A stretch of DNA of 64,000 nucleotides from Streptomyces sp. NRRL F-525 (lineage in GTDB: Bacteria; Actinomycetota; Actinomycetes; Streptomycetales; Streptomycetaceae). The translations under genes and the position numbers were made by a program. The stretch lies in assembly GCF_000716605.1 (NCBI RefSeq), contig NZ_JNXE01000012.1, positions 1 through 64,000 on the forward strand. The letters run 5' to 3'. The notes beneath the pieces were generated by a model that did no database searches, had not been told where the DNA came from, and worked only from the letters and a program-made list of their open reading frames with translations. Below are positions 26,993-35,798 of this stretch, one piece after another (positions within the stretch are counted from its first letter, which is position 1; each line of letters begins with the position of its first letter).

Positions 26993-27637
26993 ATGTCCAC
27001 AGGCGTGATCATCGTTTTGATCGTGATCGTGGTCGGCGTGGTCGCTGCCGCGGCCGCCCTGGCGCTGCGTGCCCGAGGCGCGACCGGCGGCTCGGGCCTG
27101 AAGCGCCGCTTCGGGCCGGAGTACGACCGGACCGTGGCCCGGCACGACGGCGACGCGAAGGCCGCCGAGCAGGAGCTCGGCGCGCGCGTCCAGGAGCACG
27201 GTTCGCTGCACGAGCAGCCGCTGGAGCCCGCGGCCCGTGAGCAGTACCAGGCCCGTTGGGCGGCCGCCCAGGAGCGTTTCGTCGACTCGCCCCGCGAGGC
27301 CATGTCCGACGTCGACCAGCTGCTCGGCGAGGTCGCCGGAGCCCGGGGCTTCCCCGACGTCCAGGAGTACGAGAAGCAGCTCGACGCGCTGTCCGTGCAC
27401 CACGCGGACCACGTCCACGGCTACCGGCGCGTGCACCGCGTCGTCACCGCGCGGACGAACGGCACACCGGAGAGCCAGGCCGGCACCGAGGAGATGCGTG
27501 AGGCCATGCTCGAGGCCCGTGCCCTCTTCGACGACCTGGTGAGCGACGACAGCCGCAACGGCAACGGCAACGGCCACGGGCGTGGCGGCCGGCACTCGAT
27601 CGGCGCATTCAACAAGCAGGCACTGAAGGGGAGTTGA
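26993..27637 (+). CDS. Single-pass membrane protein with FVDxPR module
   Basis: 214 aa, ATG 26993 after GGAAGG. Residues 4-26 (VIIVLIVIVVGVVAAAAALALR) form one membrane helix with no cleavage motif; the rest is a cytoplasmic or extracytoplasmic acidic helical domain. It contains RWAAAQERFVDSPREAMSDV near 92-111, then HHADHVHGYRRVHR, and a Gly/Asn-rich stretch. The same FVDxPR...AD/VD...VLEEV pattern is found in the next protein. No named function is recognised. It is translationally adjacent to the downstream gene. Confidence 0.75.
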   Translation: MSTGVIIVLIVIVVGVVAAAAALALRARGATGGSGLKRRFGPEYDRTVARHDGDAKAAEQELGARVQEHGSLHEQPLEPAAREQYQARWAAAQERFVDSPREAMSDVDQLLGEVAGARGFPDVQEYEKQLDALSVHHADHVHGYRRVHRVVTARTNGTPESQAGTEEMREAMLEARALFDDLVSDDSRNGNGNGHGRGGRHSIGAFNKQALKGS

Positions 27638-27642
27638 GCTAC

Positions 27643-28452
27643 ATGACCGACGCGATACGGCCGACCGGCGACAACACGGACGCGAACGCGAGCACCAACG
27701 CGAGCACGAACGCGGAGCGCGCCGACCGCAAGGAGACCGACAGGACCGACAGGACCGACAGGACCGTGGACAAGACCGCCGAGCAGCGGGATGCCGAGAA
27801 GGCGTCGCGTGAGTCCGGGACCGGGTCCGGCGCCAAGCCGTTCGGCAGCAGGACCTCCGACGACAAGTCGGCGCCGCGAGGGTCCGAGAAGGTGACTCCG
27901 CTCGGGTCGTCCGAGAGGACTCCGACGGCATCGACCCCGGCGGTCACTCCGTCGACGTCATCCACGTCATCCACGTCGTCGACGACCTCGTCGCGCGACA
28001 CCGACCGGGCGATCCCGAGCCCGCGCACCGGCGACACGACCGGCACCGAGCGCTCGGACCGCATCGGCCGCACCGAGGAGTCGGACCGCCCCGTCCACGC
28101 CCCCGAGCCCGCCCCCGCCGTCAGCACCGGTGCCGCCTCCGGCAACGGACGGCGTGTCCCGCAGGACGCCGAGAACGGCAGCCTGCTGCCGCACGACGAG
28201 AGCGACAAGTTCAGCCTGCGGCTGCAGCACGCGGTCACCGGGTTCGTCGACGAGCCCCGGTCCGCCGTCGAGGAGGCCGACCACGTACTCGAAGAGGTCG
28301 CCAACCGCTTCACGGAGGCCGTCACCAAGCGCCGCGCCACCCTGCACGGCTCCTGGGAGTCCAAGGGCACCGACGGCTCGGACGACACCGAGCAACTCCG
28401 CCTGGCCCTGCGGGACTACCGCGAACTGACGGAGCGGCTCCTCCACATGTGA
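27643..28452 (+). CDS. Low-complexity protein with FVDxPR helical domain
   Basis: 269 aa from ATG 27643, with GGGGAG ten bases upstream (TTG 27634 is an in-frame alternative). The first ~175 residues are disordered, Asp/Arg/Thr/Ser-rich, with DNA repeats such as GACAGGACC x3 (27736-27764). The C-terminal ~90 residues contain LQHAVTGFVDEPRSAVEE, EVANRFTEAVTKRRATL and LRLALRDYRELTERLL, a helical domain matching the module in the preceding protein. Together the two form a conserved-looking pair of unknown function. Confidence 0.7.
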   Translation: MTDAIRPTGDNTDANASTNASTNAERADRKETDRTDRTDRTVDKTAEQRDAEKASRESGTGSGAKPFGSRTSDDKSAPRGSEKVTPLGSSERTPTASTPAVTPSTSSTSSTSSTTSSRDTDRAIPSPRTGDTTGTERSDRIGRTEESDRPVHAPEPAPAVSTGAASGNGRRVPQDAENGSLLPHDESDKFSLRLQHAVTGFVDEPRSAVEEADHVLEEVANRFTEAVTKRRATLHGSWESKGTDGSDDTEQLRLALRDYRELTERLLHM

Positions 28453-28470
28453 CCGGCCCAGGCCGCCGGT

Positions 28471-28887
28471 TCAGCCCTGTCCGTCGACCGCCCGGCGCTC
28501 CCGCCACTCCCGCGCGACCTCTTCGACGTCGTACGGCTTCATTCCCAGCGGGGGGCCGGGCGGCGGCTTGAACATCATCTCGCGGATCTTCACGTTGACT
28601 TCGGTGATGATCTGCCGCGCGATCCGCTCCGAAGGGGCCGAGTACGCCGCAGCAAGGGCGTCCTCGGCCTCTTTGCGCAGCGCCAGCGTCGGCGGCAGCA
28701 CGGAGATGCCCTCGCGGGCCATCTTCTGCTTGATCCACCACAGTTCGTCGTACGTCGTGTCGGCGCCGGACGGCAACGGCTTCCCCGCGCCCGGGAGTTG
28801 GGCGAACTCTCCGGCCTGCTCGGCGTCCCGGATCTGCTTGTCGACCCAGGACTCGAAGGACACACCTGGTGGCTTTCGCTCGGTCAT
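28471..28887 (-). CDS. DUF1992 family protein (DnaJ-homologue-like)
   Basis: 138 aa from ATG 28887. The pattern SFESWVDKQIRDAEQAGEFAQLPGAGKPL is the DUF1992 signature, with ADTTYDELWWIKQKM following. The family occurs in bacteria and eukaryotic DnaJ homologue C28 proteins; the function is unproven, chaperone-associated roles have been suggested. Convergent with the preceding gene. Confidence 0.82.
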   Translation of the reverse strand: MTERKPPGVSFESWVDKQIRDAEQAGEFAQLPGAGKPLPSGADTTYDELWWIKQKMAREGISVLPPTLALRKEAEDALAAAYSAPSERIARQIITEVNVKIREMMFKPPPGPPLGMKPYDVEEVAREWRERRAVDGQG

Positions 28888-28970
28888 GACTTCAATTGTG
28901 CCGGACGCGGTGACGCCAGGCGATTTATCATGCGCCCGCTGCTGTAAGGACACTTCAAGGGGGAGCGCAC

Positions 28971-29363
28971 GTGCTCGAACTCACCATGGCCTCGGTCTCC
29001 GGGACGGACGAGGGCGCCACCGCCGGCATGCTCATGGCCGAGGCGCCCAGTGACCCGGGCGCGGTGCTGCGGGTGGGCCGGGACGAGACGGTGTGCCGGC
29101 TGGTGACACCGGACGACTGGCTGTTCATCTCGCGGGTCCATCTGGAGTTCCTGTGCGGACCCGAGGGCGTCTGGCAGGTGAGCTGGCTGCGCGGCTCCCA
29201 GCCCGACCCGTCCTCCGAAGTACGCCTGATCGTCGGCGAGTACGCCCAGACCGTCGGCTACGGCGGCAGCGTGCCGTTGCCGCGCGGCGGGAGCGGCGAG
29301 ATCGTCATCCAGGACCGCACCGGGCCGCGCAGCGTCAACGTCGGCTTCTATCACGAGGGTTGA
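28971..29363 (+). CDS. FHA-domain-like small protein
   Basis: 130 aa from GTG 28971 with GGGGGAGC upstream. LRVGRDETVCRLVTPDDWLF followed by ISRVHLEFLCGPEGVWQV is the FHA pattern (G-R, S-R-x-H), a phosphothreonine-binding fold. Length is that of a stand-alone domain. It probably reads a phosphorylated partner of a Ser/Thr kinase; none is encoded nearby. Confidence 0.75.
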   Translation: MLELTMASVSGTDEGATAGMLMAEAPSDPGAVLRVGRDETVCRLVTPDDWLFISRVHLEFLCGPEGVWQVSWLRGSQPDPSSEVRLIVGEYAQTVGYGGSVPLPRGGSGEIVIQDRTGPRSVNVGFYHEG

Positions 29364-29368
29364 GTCAC

Positions 29369-29409
29369 CCGGGAGGGCCGGGAGGGCCGGGAGGGCCGGG
29401 AGGGCCGGG
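29369..29409. repeat. Four-copy 10-bp GC tandem repeat
   Basis: CGGGAGGGCC is repeated about four times in a row in the short gap between the convergent FHA-like gene and the methyltransferase. Likely replication slippage; it may also aid termination. Confidence 0.8.
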
Positions 29410-29413
29410 CGAG

Positions 29414-30085
29414 CTAGGCCAGCACCCGTGCCAGCGCGAAACCGTCGTAGCCCTTCCTGCCCACCGTCTGGATCGCCGTCCCCGACAGGCGCGCGTGCGA
29501 GCCGATCAACTCGATCGCGGTGCGCGTGCCTTGGACGTCCGGCGACGTGTTGTCCGGGTCGGCGACCCGGCCGCCGCGGACCACGTTGTCGACGATGATC
29601 AGGCTGCCGGGGCGGGTGAGCTTGAGGGCCCACTCCACGTAGTGCGGGTTGTTGGCCTTGTCGGCGTCGATGAAGACCAGGTCGAAGGGGGCTGGGCCCT
29701 CGTCGGCGAGTTGGGCCAGGGACTCCAGGGCCGGGCCCACCCGTACCTCGACGACCTTGTCGAGGCCCGCGCGGGCGAGGTTGCGGGTGGCGACCTCCGC
29801 GTGCTTCGGGCTGAACTCCAGGGAGACCAGCCGCCCGTCGGCGGGCAGCGCGCGGGCCAGCCAGATCGTGCTGTAACCGCCGAGCGTGCCGATCTCCAGG
29901 ATGCGCGCGGCGCCCTGGATCTGGGCCAGCAGATGCAGCAGCTTGCCCTCGGCCGCGCTCACGGCGATCTCCGGGAGCCCGGCGGCCTCGCTGTCCCGCA
30001 GGGCCGCCTCCAACACCTCGTCGTCCGGGGCGAGTTGGCCGATGAAGTAGTCGTCCACGTCGTCCCACACCTGCGACTCGCTCAT
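29414..30085 (-). CDS. SAM-dependent O-methyltransferase (caffeoyl-CoA-OMT type)
   Basis: 223 aa from ATG 30085. ILEIGTLGGYSTIWLARAL is motif I, then LVSLEFSPKHAEVATRNL (acidic motif II), FDLVFIDADKANNPHYVEW (metal-binding Asp/Asn) and IIVDNVVRGGRV. This is the divalent-metal-dependent catechol-type OMT family, which methylates hydroxyl groups on small phenolics. No phenolic biosynthesis gene lies next to it. Confidence 0.88.
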   Translation of the reverse strand: MSESQVWDDVDDYFIGQLAPDDEVLEAALRDSEAAGLPEIAVSAAEGKLLHLLAQIQGAARILEIGTLGGYSTIWLARALPADGRLVSLEFSPKHAEVATRNLARAGLDKVVEVRVGPALESLAQLADEGPAPFDLVFIDADKANNPHYVEWALKLTRPGSLIIVDNVVRGGRVADPDNTSPDVQGTRTAIELIGSHARLSGTAIQTVGRKGYDGFALARVLA

Positions 30086-30157
30086 GTGCTCGTGCCTTTC
30101 GTGTGTCCAGCCGTACGTCCGATGACGGGTGCCGACCACCCGTGCCGGCTCCCCGAG

Positions 30158-31342
30158 TTAACTACCCGGCGCGCGCGTCGGGGGCGGTGGAAACGCCGGT
30201 GGCGGCGGGATCACCGGCCGCCGCGTCCGCCGGGACCGCCGTACGGCCAGCAGGACGGCGGTCGTCGTGAGCACGGCCAGGCCCCCGCCGATCGTCAGCA
30301 GCCACGCCGGGACGCCCGCGACCTTGCTCAGGTGGTCCTCGTAGATCACCTGCTGGAACGTCGCGTCCGTCGCCGTGCGGCGGAGCAGGTGGTCGCCGGT
30401 GATGCGGGACGGGTCGGGGAACTCCTGGTTCACGGCGGTCAGGAACGGGGTGCCCTTGGCGAGGGCGGCCAGCGGGCCCGAGGTGGTGGTGACGCGGCCC
30501 GCGTAGGCGACCTGCGGGGGTGAGCCGCCGAGCGTGCTGCTGGGTTCCATGCGGTGGGCGGCGAGGATGTACAGGCCGAGCGACTGCGGGGTGCGGGCCA
30601 GCCGGGAGAGCCGCATCGGGTAGACGGGGGACTCGGCGGCGAAGGTGAGGTGCAGCGGGTCGAGGGCGCCCTGGAGCGGGGTGCCGGCGGCCGCGGGGGC
30701 GAGGCGGATCGCGACGTACTCCCAGCGCTGGTCGACGTACGGCTGAAGGGCCTGGTCAAGGCGGGACGGCAGAACGAACCCGTTCGTGTGCAGCCAGTCG
30801 CCGAGCGCGTCCGGGTCGGTGGCCGTCAGCCGGGCCACGTCGAAGGGGCCGAGCCGCTCACGGCCGACCACGCCCACTCCGGGGGCTGTCGCGGCGCCGG
30901 GCGGGGGGCCGCCGCCGGTGGCGCCGGAGACGAGCGGCCAGTCGCCGTCCTGGGGCCAGAAGTGCGAGCGGGCGCGGTGCACGGGCGCGGTGAGCGTGTT
31001 CAGCGCGTCGAAGAGCGCGGGGTCGGCGAGCGTGGCCGTGGCCCGGTGCGGCACCGGCATGATCCACGCGGCCCGGCGCGCGTCCCCGGAGACGGTGAGC
31101 CGCATCACGATCTGCTCCTGGCGCCCGTCCCAGCGCACCACGGACGCCTCACGCCCCACCGCCACCTGCTGCGCACCGCCCGGCACCAGTGCGCCGCAGC
31201 CGCATGCCCAGGCCGGGGACACCAGCGAGCCGAGTTGGAGGGCGAACAGCGCCAGGACGACGGCCGTCGCACGCGCGCGTGGCCGCCCCCGCGTCATCCT
31301 CCGGATCGACCCCCGCAACGAAACGATCAGTAAACCGATCAT
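30158..31342 (-). CDS. DUF2330 exported/membrane protein
   Basis: 394 aa from ATG 31342 (GTG 31348 is two codons upstream). An N-terminal hydrophobic signal (AVVLALFALQLGSLVSPAWA) is followed by CGCGALVPGG, then a long lumen-facing DUF2330 domain with AAWIMPVPHRA and DALGDWLHTNGF, and a C-terminal membrane helix (WLLTIGGGLAVLTTTAVLLA) plus a proline-rich tail. The function of DUF2330 is unknown. It is divergent from the GT87-PAP2 gene. Confidence 0.8.
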   Translation of the reverse strand: MIGLLIVSLRGSIRRMTRGRPRARATAVVLALFALQLGSLVSPAWACGCGALVPGGAQQVAVGREASVVRWDGRQEQIVMRLTVSGDARRAAWIMPVPHRATATLADPALFDALNTLTAPVHRARSHFWPQDGDWPLVSGATGGGPPPGAATAPGVGVVGRERLGPFDVARLTATDPDALGDWLHTNGFVLPSRLDQALQPYVDQRWEYVAIRLAPAAAGTPLQGALDPLHLTFAAESPVYPMRLSRLARTPQSLGLYILAAHRMEPSSTLGGSPPQVAYAGRVTTTSGPLAALAKGTPFLTAVNQEFPDPSRITGDHLLRRTATDATFQQVIYEDHLSKVAGVPAWLLTIGGGLAVLTTTAVLLAVRRSRRTRRPVIPPPPAFPPPPTRAPGS

Positions 31343-31568
31343 GTCCACAAGTTATCGGGCCACCGGGCCGGTCGGAAGCGCGCGGGTATTAGCTGTGCCC
31401 AGGCAACCCGGGGCCGACTATCGTCGTCCGGACAAAAGGGGGGCGGCCGTCAGGTGAAGGGGGGGTTGCCTGCGTCTCTCCCGCAGGGGGTGCGAACCTC
31501 ATAGGGTTCCCAGAGGGAACAACCACGCGCGTGACGCGTGGGACGAGCGGGGCGGAGGCCTACGAGGC

Positions 31569-33632
31569 GTGGCGAACGTGGAGCACAGCGGGCGACCGGC
31601 GGGAGCCGCGGGAGCATTCGGGTCGGGTGCGGCCCAGACGGCCAGGGCACGGCTGCGCGTGGCGCGCCTGGGTCTGTGGCTGGTCGCTGCGGTCCTCGCC
31701 GTACGGCAGGTGGCCGTGGTCCTCAGCACCCCGCAGGGGGAGCGGCTGACGGATCTGGAGACATGGGTCGGTCCGAACGGCGTGCTGCATGTGAAGGGCT
31801 CGCTGTACGACTCGACGCAGTTCACCGGCACCCCCTTCGGCGGGCTCGTCCTCAAACCGCTCACCCGGGCCGCGGAACAGGCCCTCGGCTGGGGCTGGAC
31901 CTTCGGCACGCTGCTGCTGGTCGTCGCGCTCGGCCTGGTCGTCTCCCGCGCCCTGCCCAAGCCCGTCACCCGCCGTGCCTCGCTGCTCGCCGCGCCCGTC
32001 GCGATCAGCCTGCTCATGCTGTCGCTGCCGGTGCGCAACACGCTCTGGCTCGGCCAGACCAGCATCATCCCGGTCCTGCTCGTGCTGCTCGGCTGCTTCA
32101 CCGTGCGCGGCGAGCGCTCCAGCGGCGTGCTGATCGGCCTCGCCGCCGCGCTCCAGCCGACGGTGCTGCTCTTCGCGCCGCTGCTGTGGTTCACCGGCCG
32201 CCGCCGGGCCGCGATCACCTCCGTGCTGACGTTCGCCGCGAGCGTGGCGGTCGCGTGGGCCGCGATGCCGCACGACTCGTACACCTACTGGGTGCACCAC
32301 ATGGCCGGTGCCGGCCTCGGCGGCGCGGCGGACGGCCTCGGCAACCAGTCGCTGCACGGCGCGCTGCTGCGCCTCGGCCTCACCGGCCCGCTGGAGATCG
32401 GCCTGTTCCTGGCCCTCGGCGCGGCCGTCACGTTCCTGGGCCTGCGCCGGGCCGTGCGGTACGCGCGCGACGGGCAGTTGCTGCTCGCGGTCGCGGTCAC
32501 CGGCTGCGCGGCGATCGCCGTGTCGCCCACGACCTGGCAGCACCAGCTGCTGTGGGTGCTGCTCGCGGTGGTCGGCCGGGTCGGCAAGCGGGCCTCGGAC
32601 CGCTTCGTGTGGCCGGTCGCGGTGATCCTCGTGGTCACGCTGCCCGCGAAGATGATGCTGCCGAACATGGCGGCCCTCTACTCGCTGCGTGACAACGTCG
32701 TCCTGCTCATGGCCCTCGCCGCCGCGACCGCGATCCCGTTCCTGTCCCGCACCTCCGAGTACTACCGCCGCCCGATCCCCACGGAGTACGCCGAGCCGGT
32801 CCCGACCCGCTGGAAGCACGTCCCGCTGCTGCCGTTCCTGCGCCGCGTCCTGACCCGCCCGAACCTCCTCCTCGAACTCCTCCTGATCCGCGTCACCTAC
32901 GCCGCCTACCAGAAGGTCCGCCTCGCGGCGACCGGCGGCACCAACTCGGGCGGCCGGGCCACGGCGGAACACCACGGCCACGAGATCCTCTCGATCGAGC
33001 GCTTCCTGCACATCGACATCGAGCACGCGGTCAACCACTGGGTCGTGAAGGTCGAGTTCCTCAAGGACTTCTTCAACTTCTACTACGAGTCCTTCCACTT
33101 CGTAGTCCCCCTCACGGTCATGGCGGTCCTCTACTGGCGCCGCCCGGTCGACTACCGCTGGGCCCGCTCAGCCCTGGGCTTCGCCACCCTCCTCGCCCTG
33201 GTCGGTTTCTGGCTCTACCCCCTGGCCCCGCCCCGCCTGCTCCCCGGCCTCGGCATCATCGACACGGTCCACGGCGTCCAGGACTTCTCCAAGCCGGACT
33301 ACGGCACCCTCACCGCCCTCACCAACCAGTACGCGGCGATGCCGTCCCTGCACTTCGGCTGGTCCCTGTGGTGCGGCGTCGTCATCTTCGCCCTCGCCCC
33401 CAAGTGGTGGATGAAGGCCCTGGGCCTCCTGCACCCCTTCTTCACCGTCTCCGCGATCGTCGCGACGGGCAACCACTGGGTCCTGGACGCGGCCGGCGGC
33501 GCGGCGGTCGTCGCAGCGGGCTTCGGCCTGGCGTACCTCTTCCAGGGCCCGAGGGCACGCTCCCTACGGCCCCAACCGGCCCGGATCAACACCGAGTTGG
33601 AGCCGGCGACGGGCGACCGTATTCGGAGCTGA
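31569..33632 (+). CDS. GT87-like / PAP2 bifunctional membrane protein
   Basis: 687 aa, GTG 31569 with GGAGGCC upstream. Residues ~35-410 form a multi-pass DUF2029/GT87-type mannosyltransferase-like unit with an extracytoplasmic acidic motif (GERLTDLETW) and SLPVRNTLWLGQTSI. Residues ~450-660 are a PAP2/IPT-like phosphatase: VNHWVVKVEFLKDFFNFYYE, AAMPSLHFGWSLW (PSxH) and ATGNHWVLDAAGG (GxHxxxD-like). The fusion suggests a lipid-linked sugar transferase joined to a lipid phosphatase/transferase, perhaps acting in cell-envelope glycolipid or lipoglycan synthesis. The 3' end of this gene is the first copy of the cassette's flanking repeat. Confidence 0.82.
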   Translation: MANVEHSGRPAGAAGAFGSGAAQTARARLRVARLGLWLVAAVLAVRQVAVVLSTPQGERLTDLETWVGPNGVLHVKGSLYDSTQFTGTPFGGLVLKPLTRAAEQALGWGWTFGTLLLVVALGLVVSRALPKPVTRRASLLAAPVAISLLMLSLPVRNTLWLGQTSIIPVLLVLLGCFTVRGERSSGVLIGLAAALQPTVLLFAPLLWFTGRRRAAITSVLTFAASVAVAWAAMPHDSYTYWVHHMAGAGLGGAADGLGNQSLHGALLRLGLTGPLEIGLFLALGAAVTFLGLRRAVRYARDGQLLLAVAVTGCAAIAVSPTTWQHQLLWVLLAVVGRVGKRASDRFVWPVAVILVVTLPAKMMLPNMAALYSLRDNVVLLMALAAATAIPFLSRTSEYYRRPIPTEYAEPVPTRWKHVPLLPFLRRVLTRPNLLLELLLIRVTYAAYQKVRLAATGGTNSGGRATAEHHGHEILSIERFLHIDIEHAVNHWVVKVEFLKDFFNFYYESFHFVVPLTVMAVLYWRRPVDYRWARSALGFATLLALVGFWLYPLAPPRLLPGLGIIDTVHGVQDFSKPDYGTLTALTNQYAAMPSLHFGWSLWCGVVIFALAPKWWMKALGLLHPFFTVSAIVATGNHWVLDAAGGAAVVAAGFGLAYLFQGPRARSLRPQPARINTELEPATGDRIRS

Positions 33633-33640
33633 TGCGGTAC
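33568..33640. repeat. Left 73-bp direct repeat of the NLR-like cassette
   Basis: Identical to 37292-37364 except for one base (CACCGAG here, CACGGAG there). It holds the last codons and stop of the GT87-PAP2 gene, and, on the other strand, an orphaned remnant of the C-terminus of the membrane protein now at 37310 (YRISSEYGRPSPAPTRC). Confidence 0.93.
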
Positions 33641-33653
33641 GGCCGTGTGCCGG

Positions 33654-35798
33654 TCACGTCTCGGGCGGGCGCCATCGTCCCGACGAGAGATCGCCGAGCA
33701 GTCGCCGACCGGCGACGGTGAACGGATGGTCGGGACCCAGGCCCCGTTCCCGCCTGGCCACGACGTCCGCCATCAGCTCGATCGCGGCGTCCATGTGGCC
33801 ACGCGCGGCCTGGGTCCGGGAGAGAAGCTGCTGGGCCGAGAGCGCGATCGGGTAGTCGGGACCGAAGCGTCGCCGGTATGCCTCGGTGACCAGTCGTATC
33901 TCCTGGCCGGCCTCGTCGAAGCGGCCCAGCAGGTAGAGCGCCCAGGCCCGATTGTGGTGGGCGCCCAAGGTCACCGTGTGGTCGGCACCGAGGAACCGGA
34001 CGCATTCCGAGGGCAGGGAGAGCAGCGTGCCGCCGTCCTCCGCGACGATCTCGGAGGCGGGCAGCAGCACCAGCATGCCGGAGCGGGAACGCAGTGTCAG
34101 GGGGTGCGCGGGGCCCAGTACCCTTCGCCGACCGGCGACCGTGCTCCGGACAAGGCGGATGGCCTCGTCCCGCCGCCCCAGATTTCCGAGCACCAGCTGA
34201 AGGCCGTGGCCGCTGTCCAAGGTGTCGGGATCGTCGGCTCCGAACAGCCGCTCCTGAGCGGCGCGGACGTGCCCGAGCAGAGCCTCGGCCTCGGCGTACC
34301 GGCCCAGCCGGAAGAGCGCTCGGCCGGCCCGGGAGCGGGCGGCCAGCACGAGACGGTGCTCCGCGCCGAGCAGCCGCTCGCCGAGGTCCGCCGCGGCCCG
34401 GGCGGTCTCCCAGGCGGACAGGTAGTCCCCCGTGCGGTGCAGTGCGATGGACAGCCGGGTCACCACGGCCAGTGCGTCAGCGGACGTCGACGGGTCGCCG
34501 ATGCGTCGCAGCAGGGCGAGCCCATGAGGCACCAGCAGCCGGAGCAGCGGGTCGTGGGGACCCGCGTCGGGGACGTCGGGGACGGCCGTGTCGAGCAGGA
34601 GGACGGCTGTGGTGTCCAGAACCGGTACCTGTTCCGCGGGGGTCGCCGCCGCGACACTGTCGAGCAGTACCCCGTGGCTCTGCGCGCACCGCACGCCGAC
34701 GTCGACCAGTTCGGTCAGCGATTGGTCGAGCAGCGCTCTCAGCGCGGTCTCACAACGGGCGCGGGGAAGGACACCGCTGATCCCGGCCCGGTCGAGCAGG
34801 GACAGCGGCAGTGGCTCGGGGGCGAAGCGGGCCAGCAGTCTCAGCAGCGCGGTCGCTTCGGGCAGTCCGCGGGCCTCGAATACGTCGAGCGTCAGTTGCC
34901 AGGTCAGGCCGACCAGGTGCCGTGGATCCCGCTCCGACAAGGCATCGGCTCCCCGGTCGATGAGCTCGACCCGCTCCCCTTCGTCCAGATGGCGTCCGTA
35001 GGTCTCCAACGTCCAGGGATCGAGAACCTGTTGGGAGAGGAAGCCGCCTGCCAGCGTGAGAGCGAGCGGTAACCGGCCGAGCCGTTCCGCGATCGCCGCG
35101 GCCTCCTCCTGCGTGCCGCTGTGCGGGGCGAGGTCGCGCAGTACCCGCGCGGCGTCCTCGCGCGGCAGTACGCCGATGTGCTGCAGCTCGGCCCCCGGCC
35201 ACCAGTGGGCGGCCGAGCGGCGTGTGGTCACCACGACCGTGCCGAGTGGGCTCGTGCGCAGCCAGCTGCCGTCACGGAGGATCTCAGGCTGGTCGGCGTT
35301 GTCGAGCACCAGCAACCAGGGTTCCGCGGAGCGGTCGAGATACTGCCAGACGAGATCGGCGGCGGGACGGAGTCCGTTGCGGGCGGCCAGCAGTTCACCG
35401 TCGCCGGCACCCCGGTCGGCGGCGACGGCGAGCATTCCGGCGCGCAGGCTCGCGCGGTCGGAAGCGCTGACCCACAGACCCACCCTGCCGTATTCGGCGG
35501 TGGCCAGCTGGAAGAGCGTGCAGGCGACCGCGGTCTTGCCGCAGCCGCCCATGCCGTACAGCACGTAGACCTCTCCGCCCCGCCCCGCCCGCATACCGTC
35601 CCGCAGACGTTCCAGTACCTCGGCGCGGTCGCGCAGAACGACAGGAGGCCGGCCGACGGCCGGACGGCGAACCGAGTCGGGGCCGCTGGGCGGGGCCGCT
35701 GCATCGCCGTAGTGGTGGTGTTCGCTGATGTGCTGGTCACCCGAGGCCTGGAAGACACGGCCACGGTCCTCGGCGTGGCCGTCCATCGCGCCTGTCAT
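33654..35798 (-). CDS. NB-ARC/TPR STAND ATPase (NLR-like)
   Basis: 714 aa. The N-terminus carries a short motif VFQASGDQHISEHHHYGD (residues 15-32). The NB-ARC core follows: Walker A GMGGCGKTA (82-90), LLVLDNAD (Walker B), VVTTRRSA (sensor) and GRLPLALTLAGGFL. The C-terminal ~300 residues form TPR repeats (RLGRYAEAEALLGHVRAAQE and similar). This is the usual plan of a STAND switch: ATP-driven oligomerisation when the repeats meet a trigger. Its ATG overlaps the upstream partner stop by ATGA. The motif also occurs at the partner's C-terminus, which suggests that the two interact. Likely a programmed-death or defence sensor. Confidence 0.85.
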   Translation of the reverse strand: MTGAMDGHAEDRGRVFQASGDQHISEHHHYGDAAAPPSGPDSVRRPAVGRPPVVLRDRAEVLERLRDGMRAGRGGEVYVLYGMGGCGKTAVACTLFQLATAEYGRVGLWVSASDRASLRAGMLAVAADRGAGDGELLAARNGLRPAADLVWQYLDRSAEPWLLVLDNADQPEILRDGSWLRTSPLGTVVVTTRRSAAHWWPGAELQHIGVLPREDAARVLRDLAPHSGTQEEAAAIAERLGRLPLALTLAGGFLSQQVLDPWTLETYGRHLDEGERVELIDRGADALSERDPRHLVGLTWQLTLDVFEARGLPEATALLRLLARFAPEPLPLSLLDRAGISGVLPRARCETALRALLDQSLTELVDVGVRCAQSHGVLLDSVAAATPAEQVPVLDTTAVLLLDTAVPDVPDAGPHDPLLRLLVPHGLALLRRIGDPSTSADALAVVTRLSIALHRTGDYLSAWETARAAADLGERLLGAEHRLVLAARSRAGRALFRLGRYAEAEALLGHVRAAQERLFGADDPDTLDSGHGLQLVLGNLGRRDEAIRLVRSTVAGRRRVLGPAHPLTLRSRSGMLVLLPASEIVAEDGGTLLSLPSECVRFLGADHTVTLGAHHNRAWALYLLGRFDEAGQEIRLVTEAYRRRFGPDYPIALSAQQLLSRTQAARGHMDAAIELMADVVARRERGLGPDHPFTVAGRRLLGDLSSGRWRPPET

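Noticed and set aside
31560-33098. 512-codon minus-strand frame opposite the GT87-PAP2 gene
   Set aside because: Antisense shadow of a clear membrane protein; charged low-complexity translation with no recognisable domain.
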